A stretch of 64,000 nucleotides of DNA from contig JAEQBH010004104.1 of NCBI GenBank assembly GCA_016808115.1, forward strand, positions 806,001 through 870,000, in the 5' to 3' direction. Shown one piece after another: positions 1 to 11,811 of this stretch. Below the pieces are notes generated by a model, which was given only the letters and a program-made list of their open reading frames with translations, searched no databases and was not told the DNA's origin. The translations under genes and the position numbers were made by a program. Source of the DNA: Tetrastigma voinierianum. Its lineage: Eukaryota > Streptophyta > Magnoliopsida > Vitales > Vitaceae. How positions within the stretch are numbered: position 1 is the stretch's first letter; each line of letters starts with the position of its first letter.

Positions 1-131
1 CAGTTGTTATTCCCATTGCAGGTGACATGAATGTAGTCTATCTCAAACACCACCTGTAACAAACATATTTAGAAAATAGAAAATGACAAGTATTTGAACT
101 ATGAATCATAAAGATGACTCCCCAACTTACC
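1..131 (-). other. possible spliced exon pair running off the left edge
   Basis: On the minus strand a donor-like CAAG|GTAAG (exon side ends at 131) and an acceptor-like TTACAG|GTG (exon resumes at 53) delimit a 77-bp AT-rich interval. Joining the flanks leaves one frame open across the junction to the window edge, but an upstream in-frame stop and no start codon are visible. I do not recognise the short peptide. It may be the end of a gene outside the window or chance. Confidence 0.15.
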
Positions 132-222
132 TTGTAGTGAAAAACTTGAAAGAGGTAGAAGAAGGATATATAAGGAATGAGCTAGAGTGAACTATGCAGG
201 TTTTGAAGAGGAGTTGGCGTAT

Positions 223-851
223 TTATAGGAAGGAATCAAGCGATTTCGAAGGTGCAACAGTAGCAAGTTTTATGAAAGGAAGAAAATGCGGTGTGCGCTT
301 TTGTGAATTCCATTCAAGACTGGTTCTCTCTCTATAACAAAACCGTTGACTGTGCAGGGTCAGAGCACGGGGTGTGTGTAGTGGGGTCAGCAGCCAGCCT
401 CCCCATAAGATAGCCACGAAATTTCAACTATATATAATGCATTGTCCTCTTTCCTCGGACCTATCTTGTGTATGAATCTATCTCCTTATATAAATGTAGA
501 ATGCCATGGCTGACTTTTTGTACTCACTCTCACCTCATCATCTCGAGTAGGGTCCCTTTCCTGATTCCTACTCAGTCGTCCAATTTTGCAATCTTATATG
601 TTTTTATATATACTTGTCATCTCCCTCTCATTTATTTTGATTTGCACTTCTCTTTGCTTGATTTAGTTTGTTGGGGGCTAATTTTAGCGACAGAATGCTT
701 TGGTCAAAACTTGTGGTAATTAGGCGAGTTGTTTGGCCAGTTTTGATTGTTCATCACCAACCATTCTCTACTAGCTAGGCTGTCCTAAAGGACTGAAGAC
801 AGGTTTTATATTTTTTCCAATTATTATTGATAGGGATTCTGATGAAGGCCA
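223..851. other. no recognisable gene
   Basis: Short open frames occur on both strands (64 and 83 codons) but show no domain, no repeat structure and no codon signal I can recognise. A TATATATAAT string at about 430 could be a core promoter for either strand; nothing supports it further. Confidence 0.3.
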
Positions 852-869
852 GATATATATATATATAGA

Positions 870-910
<41 letters not shown>
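852..910. repeat. (TA)n microsatellite
   Basis: Nearly pure alternating A/T, interrupted once by GAG at about 866-869. Confidence 0.95.
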
Positions 911-913
<3 letters not shown>

Positions 914-1134
914 CAAAGGACAAACTCTCAAAAGCGCTTGAAGGCCAGATTCAGATTGAACCTGTCATTGGAAGAACTGGTCAGTCCTTATCCACCTTTT
1001 CCCTCAAATACATTTTATGGTGATTGTGATTGAAAACGAACGTATTACCATGTTTTTCTCCTTGTACGTACATTTAATTGGGACAATATGACTGTGGAGG
1101 CGCGTTTGTTTTTCGCCTGCGTTCCCATTTGAAG

Positions 1135-1400
1135 ATGATATTCGTTTTTCATTGGAAAAAATAAGATTTTCTTAAAAAGAAAATCGAAGTTGACACTTAT
1201 TTTTGTTTATTTTTTAAAGATAAAATAAAATAAGAATAAAACTCATGTATGATTTCTTATTTAGGAAAAGACATGTTTGTAAAAAACCAATTTTCCTAAA
1301 TGCACTTTATACACAAAATTTATAATATAATTACACATAAATAACACAAAATTAAACCCAGATACAATAAAGTAAAAGAAAAATGCAAGATTCAAGTATG
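1135..1400 (+). mobile_element. internally deleted LTR piece of a Tat-like Ty3 element
   Basis: The block from about 1140 matches 10185-10330 (acttatttttgtttat..., ttatttaggaaaa...). It then jumps to a block (1325-1396) that matches 11800-11811 joined directly to 13817-13880. About 1.5 kb present in the longer copy is therefore missing here. The Tat lineage is inferred from LTR sequence style and from the adjacent array, polypurine tract and LTR start. It provides the unoccupied site for the solo LTR at 11812-13811. Confidence 0.5.
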
Positions 1401-1439
1401 GTGAAGGCATTTGAATTTTTGCTTTGAAACAGGGAAACA

Positions 1440-3480
1440 TAAAGGCGACATCTGAACGCCTTTATTCAAGATGTAGAAAGTAGATGCAAAGCTTGAACGT
1501 GTGATCTATATGAAAGCATAATCTAAACATCTAATATATATGAAGGCAAAGTCTGAACACCTGGTCTGTAGAAGACGAAGTCTGAACGTCTAACTGCGAT
1601 GCTAGAAAATGTGATACAGATGAAGTCTAAACATCCAATCCATATGGAGGCAAAGTTTGAACACTTGATCTATAGAAAATGAAGTCTTAACGTTTGAACT
1701 ACAGTACTAGCAAATGTGATACAGATGAAATTTGAACATCTAATTCATATGAAAGCGAAGTCTAAAAGCCTGATATGCAGAAGACGAAGTCTGAACGTCT
1801 GAACTGCAGTGCTAGCAAATGTGATACAGATGAAGTCTGAACATCTTATCCATTTAAAGGCGAAGTTTGAACGCTTGATCTGCAGAAGACGAAGTCTGAA
1901 TGTCTAAACTGCGATGCTAGCAAATGTGATACAGATAAAGTCTGAACATCTGATCCATATGAAAGCGAAGTCTGAACGCCTGATCTACAGAAGACGAAGT
2001 CTAAATGTCTGAACTGCGATCTCGCCAATGTGATATAGATGAAATCTGAACATCTAATCCATATGAAGGCGAAGTCTGAACGCCTGATATGCAGAAGACG
2101 AAGTCTAAAAGTCTGAATTGCGATGCTAGCAAATATGATATAGATGAAGTCTGAACATCTTATCCATATGAAGTAGAAGTTTGAACACTTGATATGCAGA
2201 AGACGAAGTCTGAACATCTGAACTACGGTGCTAGCAAATGTGATACATATATGAGTCTGAACATATGATTCATATGAAGGTGAAGTCTGAATGCCTGATC
2301 TGTAGAAGACGAAGTTTGAACATCTAAACTACAGTGCTAGCAAATGTGATACAAATGAAGTTTGAACATTTGAACTACAATGCTAGCAAATGTGATACAG
2401 ATGAAGTCTGAACATTTGATCCATATGAAGGCGAAGTCTAAACGCCTGAAATATGAAATGAAGATAGCAAAGGCAAAGTCTAAACGCTTGAGATCCAAAA
2501 GGCAAAAGGCAAAGTCTGAACATCTGAAATCCAAAATGAAGATAGCAAAGGCAAAGTCTAAACGCCTGAGATCCAAAAAGCAAAAGGCAAAGTCTGAACG
2601 CTTAAGATCTAAAAGCCAAAAGGCAAAGTCTGAACACCTGAAATCTAAAATGAAGATGGCAAAGGCGAAGTTTTAACGCCTAAAGCCCAAAACTGAAGAT
2701 AGAAAAGGCGAAGTCTGAACGCCTAAATCCTAAAACTGACGACATAAAAGGCGAAGTCTAAACGCCTAAAACCCAAAGTAAAGAAAGCAAAGGTGAAGTC
2801 TAAAAGCCTAAAACCCAAAACTGAAGACAGAAAAGGCGAAGTCTGAACGCCTGAACTCTAAAATGAAGATGGCAAAGGAAAAGTCTGAAAGCCTAAAGCC
2901 CAAAACTGAAGAAAAAAAAGGCGAAGTTTGAACGCCTGAACTCTAAAATGAAAATGGAAAAGGTGAAGTTTGAACGCCTAAAGTCCAAAATTGACGACAA
3001 AAAAGGCGAAGTTTGAATGCCTAAAGTCCAAAATTGACGACAGAAAAGGCGAAGTCTGAACGCCTAAACTCTAAAATGAAAATGGCAAAGGCGAAGTCTG
3101 AACGCCTAAAGTCTAAAACTGAAGACAGAAAAGGCGAAGTTTGAACGCTTGAACTCTAAAATGAAGATGGTAATGGCGAAGTCTGAACGCCTAAAGACCA
3201 AAATTGAAGATAGAAAAGGTGAAGTTTGAACTCCAAAAACCCAAAATAAAGAAAGCAAATGCGAAGTCTGAATGCTTGAAATCTAAAATGAAGATGGCAA
3301 AGGCGAAGTCTAAACACCTATTTAGAAAGGATGGCTTTGAACGACTAAACATGGAAAGGATGGATCTGAACGGCTAAACATGGAAAGGATGGCTCTAAAT
3401 GCCTTAACTGTGGCTCTGAACGCTTGACTAGAAGTGATGGCTCCAAACGCCTAACTAGAAAGTATGGCTCTAAACACCTA
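1440..3480 (+). repeat. tandem array of GAAGTCTGAAC hairpin modules
   Basis: A core close to gaagtctgaac recurs dozens of times. From about 1600 to 2390 it is organised as a unit of about 105 bp marked by gctagcaaatgtgatacag (starts near 1601, 1707, 1813, 1916, 2022, 2125, 2231, 2336). Each unit contains three cores with different flanking arms. From about 2400 to 3320 the period falls to about 42 bp with an A-rich spacer. The last 150 bp diverge to a ggatggctctgaacg variant. The array sits just upstream of a polypurine tract and LTR start, where Tat-lineage elements commonly carry tandem repeats. The 98-codon lysine-rich frame inside it (2380-2676) is a product of the repeat, not a gene. Confidence 0.85.
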
Positions 3481-3707
3481 AATCGTGACCATTGAAAGAT
3501 GGGGGCACCATACGACCAAACCAAAACTATTTAAATATGCACCAAAAATGCTTCATCTATTTCGTATGCTGAAATTATTCCAAAGCATAGGAACTAATGT
3601 CGTCAAGCATTATACTACTGTGGGAGTCCACAGGTCATTTTCACAAGAAGTGGTTTCCTAGGTGATCCTTAGGGATTGTTATCCAATGAATTTGCGTTTA
3701 AAGTAAA
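3481..3707 (+). other. 3' untranslated end of the Tat-like element
   Basis: Non-coding sequence between the tandem array and the polypurine tract. No open frame or repeat is visible. Confidence 0.4.
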
Positions 3708-3768
3708 ATCTGGGGGGTTGTGATTGATTGATTGAGTAATTGATTAACTTAACTATTTTAAAACAAGA
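3708..3768 (+). mobile_element. polypurine tract and first ~50 bp of a Tat-like LTR
   Basis: A G-run (TCTGGGGGG, 3709-3717) is followed directly by TGTGATTGATTGATTGAG from 3719. This is the usual arrangement of polypurine primer and 3' LTR start in Ty3 elements. The LTR is cut at 3768 by the next solo LTR and appears to continue after 6884. Confidence 0.55.
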
Positions 3769-5700
3769 TGTAAGACCCGAGAAAATTCCAATTTCTGGAA
3801 AAATGGTAAAATCGTAATTTCGGTAAAAATCCGAAATTTATTCTCTAGATCTCGGATGACGAAACGGATTTCACCGGGCTGAATCGCCTCACTTAAATCT
3901 ACCACGTCGAATTCTCACAATTCCAAGAGCCGCTTCTGGATTTGCACGCTTTTCGAGGCACGAGCATCGTGCCATAAACGATATTCGATGTGACAAAGTC
4001 ACATATAACACGCGACTGTGTGCCATAAGTTGCATGAGTAGAGAAATGATGGAAATGGATGGCCGAGATAGTACCAAATGTCGAAAATCCAATATTTGAA
4101 GGCATTAAGTGAATAGTTAAATGAGGAAAAGACAAAATAATGCATAGTGGTTATCTCTTCAAATTGAAATACAAGCCAAAACGTGAAAGAACCAGAAATG
4201 GATGCAGTGGCTATGGAAAATGTGATTTTGTGAGAGAGAGTAAGCCACTTCTAGATTTCGCGATCCGACACTAATTCCTTCGGAGCAAGAAGGAAGGTTG
4301 CTTGTACGGCGAGGCCTAAGAGTGGCTCCGGTCAAGAGCCACAAACTTCACTATAAGTAGGGTTTCATCTTACTTGAGTTTTACACTTTGTTTAAGTGTA
4401 TTTATGATGCTTGAGTTGATTGAGGCCGTGAGTGGCCATTTGATCGGTCTCAAAACTTGGAACCGAATTGTTGGAAAATTTTGAAACCCATTTTATGCGA
4501 TACGGGGCGTGCCTGCGCGAGCTGTTTGGGTTGTAAATTGTATAAATTGTGAAACAATTTGTGTTGTGATGTGTATGAGGCCGGAAATGGCTATAAAATT
4601 CGGGTTCACAAGGTGAACGTGAATAGTATTCATGAAATAAATTTTGTGAAATAATGTGTTTGGTTGAGTAATTCAAATCGAATTGCTCGTGTTTGATAAT
4701 TAGCCCAAGTGAGCTAATTTTTGGTGTAATGGATTGTGAAATTACAAAACATGTTTGTGTGATTTAAAATTATGTAAATATATGCATGATTATATATTTG
4801 CATGTGTAATAAAATTGTATTGGAATTGGCATCATGCATTCCATATGCACTGGGGCACCCTAGAACGATAGGAGTGAGTGCATGAGGTGGTTTATTAAGA
4901 GAGTGGTTTCGGAGGGTTGACTAATAATAATAATTATTGGAGCGTGTCCATTACAATATCAGAGGGTAGACCATATAACATATCAATTGTTGGAGTTAGC
5001 CCAATTGATATACATCGGAGGGTTTTCCACTAAATAGATCATCAGAGTCGTCCACTACTTATATCGGAGGGTTGTCCATAATTAAAAACAAATATCTTTG
5101 TTTTGAAAATAATGTTTCTCATACGTGGCTTAGGCGGGGTGTGAGGAGTGATGAGACTCGGGGTATGATTTGGTCGTAGGCATTAGTAGGATTATGCATT
5201 TACTTGAATGTGTGTTTCATTGGAGCATTGCGTATGCGGCTTGGGGTGGAGAGTAACCCGTTTAGGGTAATTCCGCTCCAGGCATTAGCTCACCTGTCGA
5301 GGGAATTTATTATTTCAAGTCTGAGGCGCACGGAAGACGGCTCATCACAAGAGGCCCCGTTTTTAGAGAAGAAAGTCGGGTTGTGGCTTTGGTTTTATTA
5401 TGTACACATGTATTAGAACTCTATAAGTTTGATATATGATGTATAAGGATAATTTATTACCTCTTGAAACTATTGTATATAATTGGGATTTATATGGATG
5501 AGTAGTTTTGTGGGCTGAAGTAGCGTTTTACTCATATATATGTCATGTTATTAATTTGTTTGGGACAGGTTTGTTCTTGGGTAAAATACGTACAAAGGGA
5601 GATTCTGCGATTTTGTGAATAGTATCGATTTACTCGACATTTACGAGTATTCCGCTGGTTGACGGGTAGTCAATGGACACCCCGATTTTGGGGCGTCACA
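3769..5700 (+). mobile_element. solo LTR, Tekay-like Ty3, copy 1
   Basis: Starts TGTAAGACCCGAG and ends GGGGCGTCACA, the TG...CA form typical of Tekay/Del LTRs, with CCCGA-type motifs near both ends. It aligns along its length with 11812-13811: shared blocks include ctctagatctcggatgac, a 'ccaaaacttggaaccgaattg' region, and 'catggcttaggc'. No internal coding region is attached, so it is a solo LTR. Flanks are CAAGA (3764-3768) and GAAGA (5701-5705), a one-mismatch 5-bp duplication. Small frames inside it are not genes. Confidence 0.75.
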
Positions 5701-5710
5701 GAAGAAGGGC

Positions 5711-6879
5711 GAATGATAGGATCCTAAGGTTTTTGCTCACCACCGACTAGGTAATACCCACCTCTTACTCATAATCTCATCTAGGAGCCATTGATGAATG
5801 GTCTTCGACGGAAGATATAACATTAAAAGCTTTTATTAGACGAGAACAATTGGCGATAACAAACACTTGTTGAACTGATTTGCTTGGACTCTTGAGTACG
5901 CATTTGCGATCAAGCACAACGTGTCGAGTCTCGTTCACCGTTGTCGAAGATATCAAACTAAGGTTTTATAAGATTTTCCATGAGTGTTTAACATCGTACA
6001 ATCCCATTTGAAGCACAAAGGAATTGAGGGTTGTTTGCATGAAAGGGTGAGTTTCATAGATTAGAACCACTTTCATGGAGGTTTAGAACTCCATTAAAAC
6101 CAAGAGTCGATTCATGATTAATAAAACACTAATCGTAAATGTGAATTGAGAAATAACACTTCAATTGCAAGGTTGGGATATCAAAAACACAGAATCCCGT
6201 AAAGAATACCAAGTTGTAGAAACTAACTGAAAGATTAGAAGTGATTAAAAACTCAGAATCAGAAGAAAACTAAGTACTCTACTCTATGAACCCTAGCAAA
6301 AAATGAGAAAACACTCCCACCGTTCAAAACCAAACCCTAGAATCAAAATTGTCCTTAACTCTACCCTAAAGTGGGCTTAAATACAATCCTCATTAGTGAT
6401 CTTGAAGTGGTGGTCGAAAGACGAGCGTGCCCTTGCACCAAGATTGAAATTCTGCTCAAGTCCCGCAAGAATCGCATGTTGGTACCGGTACAAGTAAGTA
6501 TGGTGCCCGGTGCCAAAGAGATCTAGCAGTATCCACGACCTTAAGTCTGGGATGCCACTATATTTTAGTCACTGATAGTACAGCTCCTTTGCATGTGGGT
6601 ATCGGTACCGATAAGTGTGAAATAGGTACCCGCGCCTCACTTCTCCTCTCCTTGTAGCCTACTCGGGGCCTCTTGGCCAGTGGTATGTCGACAACGATGA
6701 TCTACATTTGTTCTCTGGACCCTGATCGCTACAGCGTGTGGGACTCGAAAAACGCACGCACATGCGAGGAAAAGCAGCTAGAAAGGATCAAAAGCACCTA
6801 TTCTACACAAAATGAGGGCAAAACATGAGCTGAGGGGAGTAAAACCCTATATAAATGTTGCGCTTTTATGTATCCAACA
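5711..6879 (-). mobile_element. probable solo LTR, minus orientation
   Basis: On the minus strand it opens TGTTGGATACATAAAAGCGC. It contains a TATTTAAG box-like string about 500 bp in (near 6381), followed by transcribed-leader-like sequence, and closes near CCTATCATTC. The plus-strand flanks are AGGGC at 5706-5710 and AGGGC at 6880-6884, a 5-bp target duplication. The downstream terminus does not end in a clean CA at that boundary (a TCA lies 3 bp inside), so the right end of the LTR may have been altered. Family uncertain (Athila/Tat-like by style). Confidence 0.5.
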
Positions 6880-6884
6880 AGGGC

Positions 6885-9190
6885 ACTATATGCCCAAAGC
6901 AAGAGTACTAAAAGATATGGGCATTGTACTCTAGTAAGACTACACTAAGATGAGTGGCGCTGTAATACTGAAACAAAATTTACTAATGGGAGGATGTCTA
7001 AAAGTGTGTAATGTCAATCCCACGAGCGAGGATCTAAGATAAACTCTGAAGAATGAGGGATGCTTTTGGATAACTAATCAAATGAAAGTAAACAATCTAT
7101 AACTAAAAACATCTAAAATAAAACTAAGGCATAAAAAAAAGATGTCTAGAACTAAGAGTAGCTAAAGAATACTAAATGAGAGAAGTGACTGTGAATGAAC
7201 TCACTAAAAAAGGGGGTATATCCCTGTAGAAAAACTATGAAAGAGAGAAGACCCTAAGCAATAACTCAAAAAGAATTATGGACATATTAAATGTCTCTGA
7301 AGCCAACACAAGATGTCAATAATCACTACAAAGAGGGTATACCTCAGTATAGTAACTCATGAGTAACAACAAATGGATCAAGAGGCCATGAGGTCAACAG
7401 AAGATATAATAATCTCGATAAAAGGGGTATGCTCCAGTGTTGAATGATGATCAAACACACAATCAAATCTATCCAGCCCCACATTAACCAAAAGGTACAA
7501 ACTCATGCCTAAGGGCATCTATAAAGATTAATCCTCAATGATGTCGAAATCTATACACCCCAACAATACCCTAATGACAAATAAAAAAACAAAACCCATG
7601 AACTGATGATCTCAACAAATAGGGGGTATGCATATAATGCATTATAAAATTGAGAAGCTGGACAACACCAAAATCATCCATTGCCAAATGTGTACTCAAC
7701 TAGTCATCTATACCCACATTTGAATTGGGCCCGCACATCACTAAGGAATCTCCTAGAAGGTGAAGCATAACTGCTTCTAAACTACAACCAAAAATCAAAC
7801 ACATGTCCAAGCAAAAACTGTCAAAGATTATATTTGATATCACAACCTCAGGGTGGTCTTAAGACACAGACCGTAATGTAGGCTCAGGATGATAGGGTAA
7901 AAGAAACAAAGGGAAACTAGGCTCAAATACCCATTAATCAAATCGATACCCTCGTGTATAAGATGATGTATGGGAAAAATCTCATGAGTAGTGGACTCAA
8001 AAAGTAACTAACAAAAGCACTGATGAAGGAAATAAATGAATGAGAAAGGTTTAAGCTAGCAACAAAACCCAAGAAGTGTGAAGAAGGGAATACAATGGTG
8101 GGTCAAGTGTGAAGAAAAAAAGTGGCAATATACACAAGGTATAGAGAAACAAAATGAATGATCAACCATAGCAGGGTATAATAGAAGGAAGTCATATCAC
8201 TAAGGATGGAGTAGCCTAGATAATGATCCGAGGAGATCATAATTAGGAGAGGTCACTCGAACACTCACCCCTCTTATCGAAAGTATCAATGGTGATCCAA
8301 GAAGTAAGGGATCTCATAGAACTCACACATGAACCCGTAGAACTCATTAAACATTAGATACAAGTATTAATAGTGAACTCATAGGATTCGCATCAACACT
8401 CGCCCTTCGAACTTTCACCTGAATTCTCAACACTCAAAATGCATAACAAAAGTGAAGCAAGGAATGAAACCCCTCATAAAAAAAATCTCACATAGACCCC
8501 CAATAATAAATACACCCAACATATAACACTCAAAAGTCAATATAAACATTTAATGGAGGAAGATACTCTACATAAATACACTTTTTCTTCTTCTTCTTTT
8601 TTTACTTTTTTTGTTTTTTTGTTTTTTCTTTTTTTTTTCCTTTTTTTTTCTTTCTTTTTTGAATAAATGTACATATGATAATCAACAAATCAAGCCTCAA
8701 TGTGAAACATAAAGAATGAGTAAGCTCTCCCCAATCACGAATAAATGTCTAAATCTCCTCCCATAAAGTAATCTCTCAAGCCAAAATCTCTTAATCAATG
8801 TTAAGAGAGAGGTGAAGGGAGTGATATAACCACCCTCTATGAACCAAAATGTGGAGAATCATCAATCCGAGTAAGGTAACAAAAAGACAAGGCTAGCAAC
8901 AATGGAAATAGGGAAAATGAAGGTAACAATAATGAAATATGAAAAAAGAGGAGATGAGATGATAATAACCAAAATGATGAAAATAGACATATAAGTTCAA
9001 AGCTCATGAGACTCTCACCAAAGCATACATATACATCAAAGGGCCCCTACCTTAGTGTAGAAAAGGAAAGCAAAGCTCCAAGAAATAAAAGGTTATGCAC
9101 GAGGCTCAAAGGGCTAGCAACGGTCTAAATATATTACTAAAGGTGATAAGGTATATGGCTAATCAAAATGATGGCCACCCATCTTACAAC
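6885..9190. other. AT-rich retroelement-derived non-coding DNA
   Basis: No convincing coding frame on either strand. Loosely repeated phrases such as aaagagggtatacctc, aaaagggggtatatccc and aaaggggtatgctcc recur between 7200 and 7640. The stretch lies on the 3' side of the minus-strand integrase tail at 9198, so part of it may be that element's 3' untranslated region. Confidence 0.4.
8581..8662. repeat. T-rich polypyrimidine tract
   Basis: About 80 bp of T and C with almost no purine on the plus strand. Confidence 0.8.
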
Positions 9191-9197
9191 CATGGTC

Positions 9198-9680
9198 TCA
9201 AATGTAATACTTCTTCAATTGATCCACGTTGGTCAGCTTTAGATAGATTTTTAAATACAAGTAAGTGACCGTACGGCTCATAAAGTCCCAGCTCTCTAAT
9301 GATATATGGCCCAATCCAGGAGGATCTAAACACCTCCTCAAATCTCATCTAATATATAAATCTCCATGATCTACAATGTGCAGTGAAAGGGATGTCTACT
9401 GAAGAACTATCACCACAAGAAACTACAAATACCCAAAATGCTCAAATCCATTTGTGGGAGAGTAAGCAAATCATCTGAACGAGAAACAAATTCCCCCCAA
9501 AACATGTCCGAAGAAAATGCTAGGTCCATGCGATCGAACTCATATCAATCTCTAAGAACACCGCATTGGAAACCAAAGGAGGGAACACTAGACCCAAACA
9601 TGACCAAAGTGACCATAAAAGCTCCTAGATGCACCAAGTGTAGGATAAATCTACAAAAATATCTAGAGCTCAACCTATAG
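9198..9680 (-). pseudogene. decayed integrase C-terminus of a Tat-like Ty3 element
   Basis: Read on the minus strand, one frame gives SWIGPYIIREL (about 9290-9330). A second frame downstream gives TNVDQLKKYYI followed by a stop at 9198-9200. Both strings match the conserved tail of Tat/Athila-type integrases, which inserts the element's cDNA into the host chromosome. The frames are out of register, so at least one frameshift separates them. Upstream, to about 9680, only vague similarity remains. The pol gene ran right to left, opposite to the Tat remnants at 1.1-3.8 kb. No RT or RNase H is visible upstream. Confidence 0.7.
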
Positions 9681-10140
9681 TCAAAGTGGCTCTAAAAATG
9701 AAGAATTCAGTGATGAGTCACAATGGCAAGGCTATCAAAACTGGGCGGCATGACTCACGCTCTCAAACACTTGGGGCTTGATCTAAGGTGCATAGTGGGG
9801 CTTGGTGCATTTGAAAAAACCTAACAATCTAAGAACAAACAAAGCACATTGACTACACAAATATCCTCAAATCTTAGCTCTATGTTGTATAAATCTTCAC
9901 AAATCAATAAAAAAATCAATTAATAAGATCAATAAATGAAATCTCAAATGACCTTCTGTAACAAATCAAGCATGCATAAAAAATAATCAGCTAGTCAAGA
10001 CTCTCCATATGCTATCAAATATTAAGTATACAAAAAGCACAAAAATGTGGTATCCATAACTTGACCAATTAAATGTCACATTTCCCTAAACTAGAGTTGA
10101 AACTTGACCTACACATTTGTCCCCAAAGATACCATGCATT
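9681..10140. other. no recognisable feature
   Basis: AT-rich, no coding frame, no repeat that I can see. Confidence 0.3.
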
Positions 10141-10492
10141 TTAACTGGACTCGCGTTTTCCGTGCGTTTTAAACGATGTGAGAGCTATTTATGAGAAAAA
10201 AAATATTTTCTTAAAAAATTGGAGTCAAGCACTTATTTTTATTTATTTTTTTAAGGGAAAACAAAACAAGAAATAAAACTGTTGTGTGACTCTTTATTTA
10301 GGAAAATATATGTCTGTGAAAAACCAAGTCCAAATTTGGAGGTCAAGTTACCTATTAGGAAGGTACGATAGTGAGTCGTAGCACCCCTTAAGCCCGTATA
10401 AAAACGGTCTCTACTAAACAAGTTTAAAAAATTGTGTCAATTAATTAATTAATTATGGATACCAAGAAAAAGAATTACATGACTCAATACAT

Positions 10493-10542
<50 letters not shown>

Positions 10543-11811
10543 CTTATAAAGAAGATCCAATTTTATTTTAAAAGATAATTATTTACATTTATTTTATAAA
10601 AATATTTATTAAAGAAATCAACTAGGTCAAAAAGATTTATTTAACTAATTTAGAAAGGAAATTAAACTTTTAACTTTATTAAAAAAAATTATTATTCTTG
10701 ATAGGAAAGATATCTTATTGAAGGCTGTTTAAAAGTATTTTATTTATAAAAAAATTAGACAATCTTATTTAAAAACAAATGAAACTTTGAAGGACCTTGA
10801 TTAAAGACAACATTTTGAATTTTTATTAAAACAAATTTTAGATTCTTTATGAAAAAAACATCTTTTTAGCTTTCTTTTATTAAAGAAAATAATTATTTAA
10901 AAAAAACATATTATGAACTTGTTTTATTAGCCCAAAATTATTGAAATTCTTTTTATTAACACAAATTATAAAGCTATATGTTCAATTTTGTATACAACCA
11001 ATTAATGTATATAAGAATGAATTTACAAGAATATAAATAAAAATAAAATTAAACATCAATGAGAGAGGGAAAATGTGTTCAAAATGTCGTACTTGTAATT
11101 TACAGTATTCCCGAGTCTTTGTTGAAATCCGGTCTTCCTCTTGTCATCAATCCATACTCGATCAGCAAAAGCGCCAGGAGTGGGCCCATGCAAAACAAAA
11201 AGAGTCCAAAAGAGAAAAAGACATCAAAGTAGGAAAAAAAGAGGTTAAGTTATAATAAGTTTTCAAGTCTAATAATAATAAGCCTAAATAAGTTAATCCA
11301 ATTGATTTCAATCATGCTAATGAGCTCAAATTAATAGATAAGTTATCAATATTGTCAGAATTCCATAGTCTCAAATTAGTGATTAATATACATATCCAAT
11401 TTGATAAATTCCACCAATACAAATTTCATACTAATTAGTAAGTCTCATTCAATATAAGTCCACAACAATTTAATCAATATATGAACCAAATTTATAAATT
11501 TCAATAACACAAACAAAATTTTCCACAGCAATTAACAAGTAGAGTGAATATTAATAATTTAACACAATTCAAAATAAAATTATAACATTTAATCATAAAT
11601 TAAATAAAAAATTATGTCAATGAACAATTCCAAAAGTGATAACTTATGGTAAATTCAAATATTACAAAATTTAATTTTCCATTATTGAAGACCAATTTGA
11701 CATATATATTAAAGTCTAAATTACATTTAAAAAAACTTCTAATTTAATATTTGACAACCTAAAGTCTATGCAAATTTTTTCAAGTTAACTATTCACACAC
11801 AAAAATATAAT
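10141..11811 (+). mobile_element. Tat-like LTR, left part
   Basis: Contains ttatttaggaaaa and gtgaaaaaccaagtc, then a ggaaggtacgatagtgag block and a gcaccccttaagcccg block followed by an acggtctctactaa block (10360-10430). I associate this set with LTRs of the Ogre/Tat group. The rest is AT-rich. It is interrupted at 11811 by a solo LTR and resumes at 13817. Confidence 0.5.
10497..10539. repeat. (TA)n microsatellite
   Basis: About 21 TA dinucleotides without interruption. Confidence 0.95.

Noticed and set aside
1846..2217. 123-codon minus-strand frame over the same array
   Set aside because: Shadow of the tandem repeat; no start context or domain.
2380..2676. 98-codon lysine-rich open frame with regular KAKSKRLRSK-type repeats
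   Set aside because: It exists only because the 42-bp repeat unit is a multiple of three and lacks stops in one frame; neighbouring units break it and both strands show similar by-products.
1440..3480. CRISPR-like array
   Set aside because: Repeats are degenerate, spacers are also repeated, and the context is a plant retroelement.
5706..5725. Athila-type primer binding site next to the LTR at 5714
   Set aside because: The sequence does not match the TGGCGCC form, and the AGGGC duplication explains the junction better as a solo LTR.
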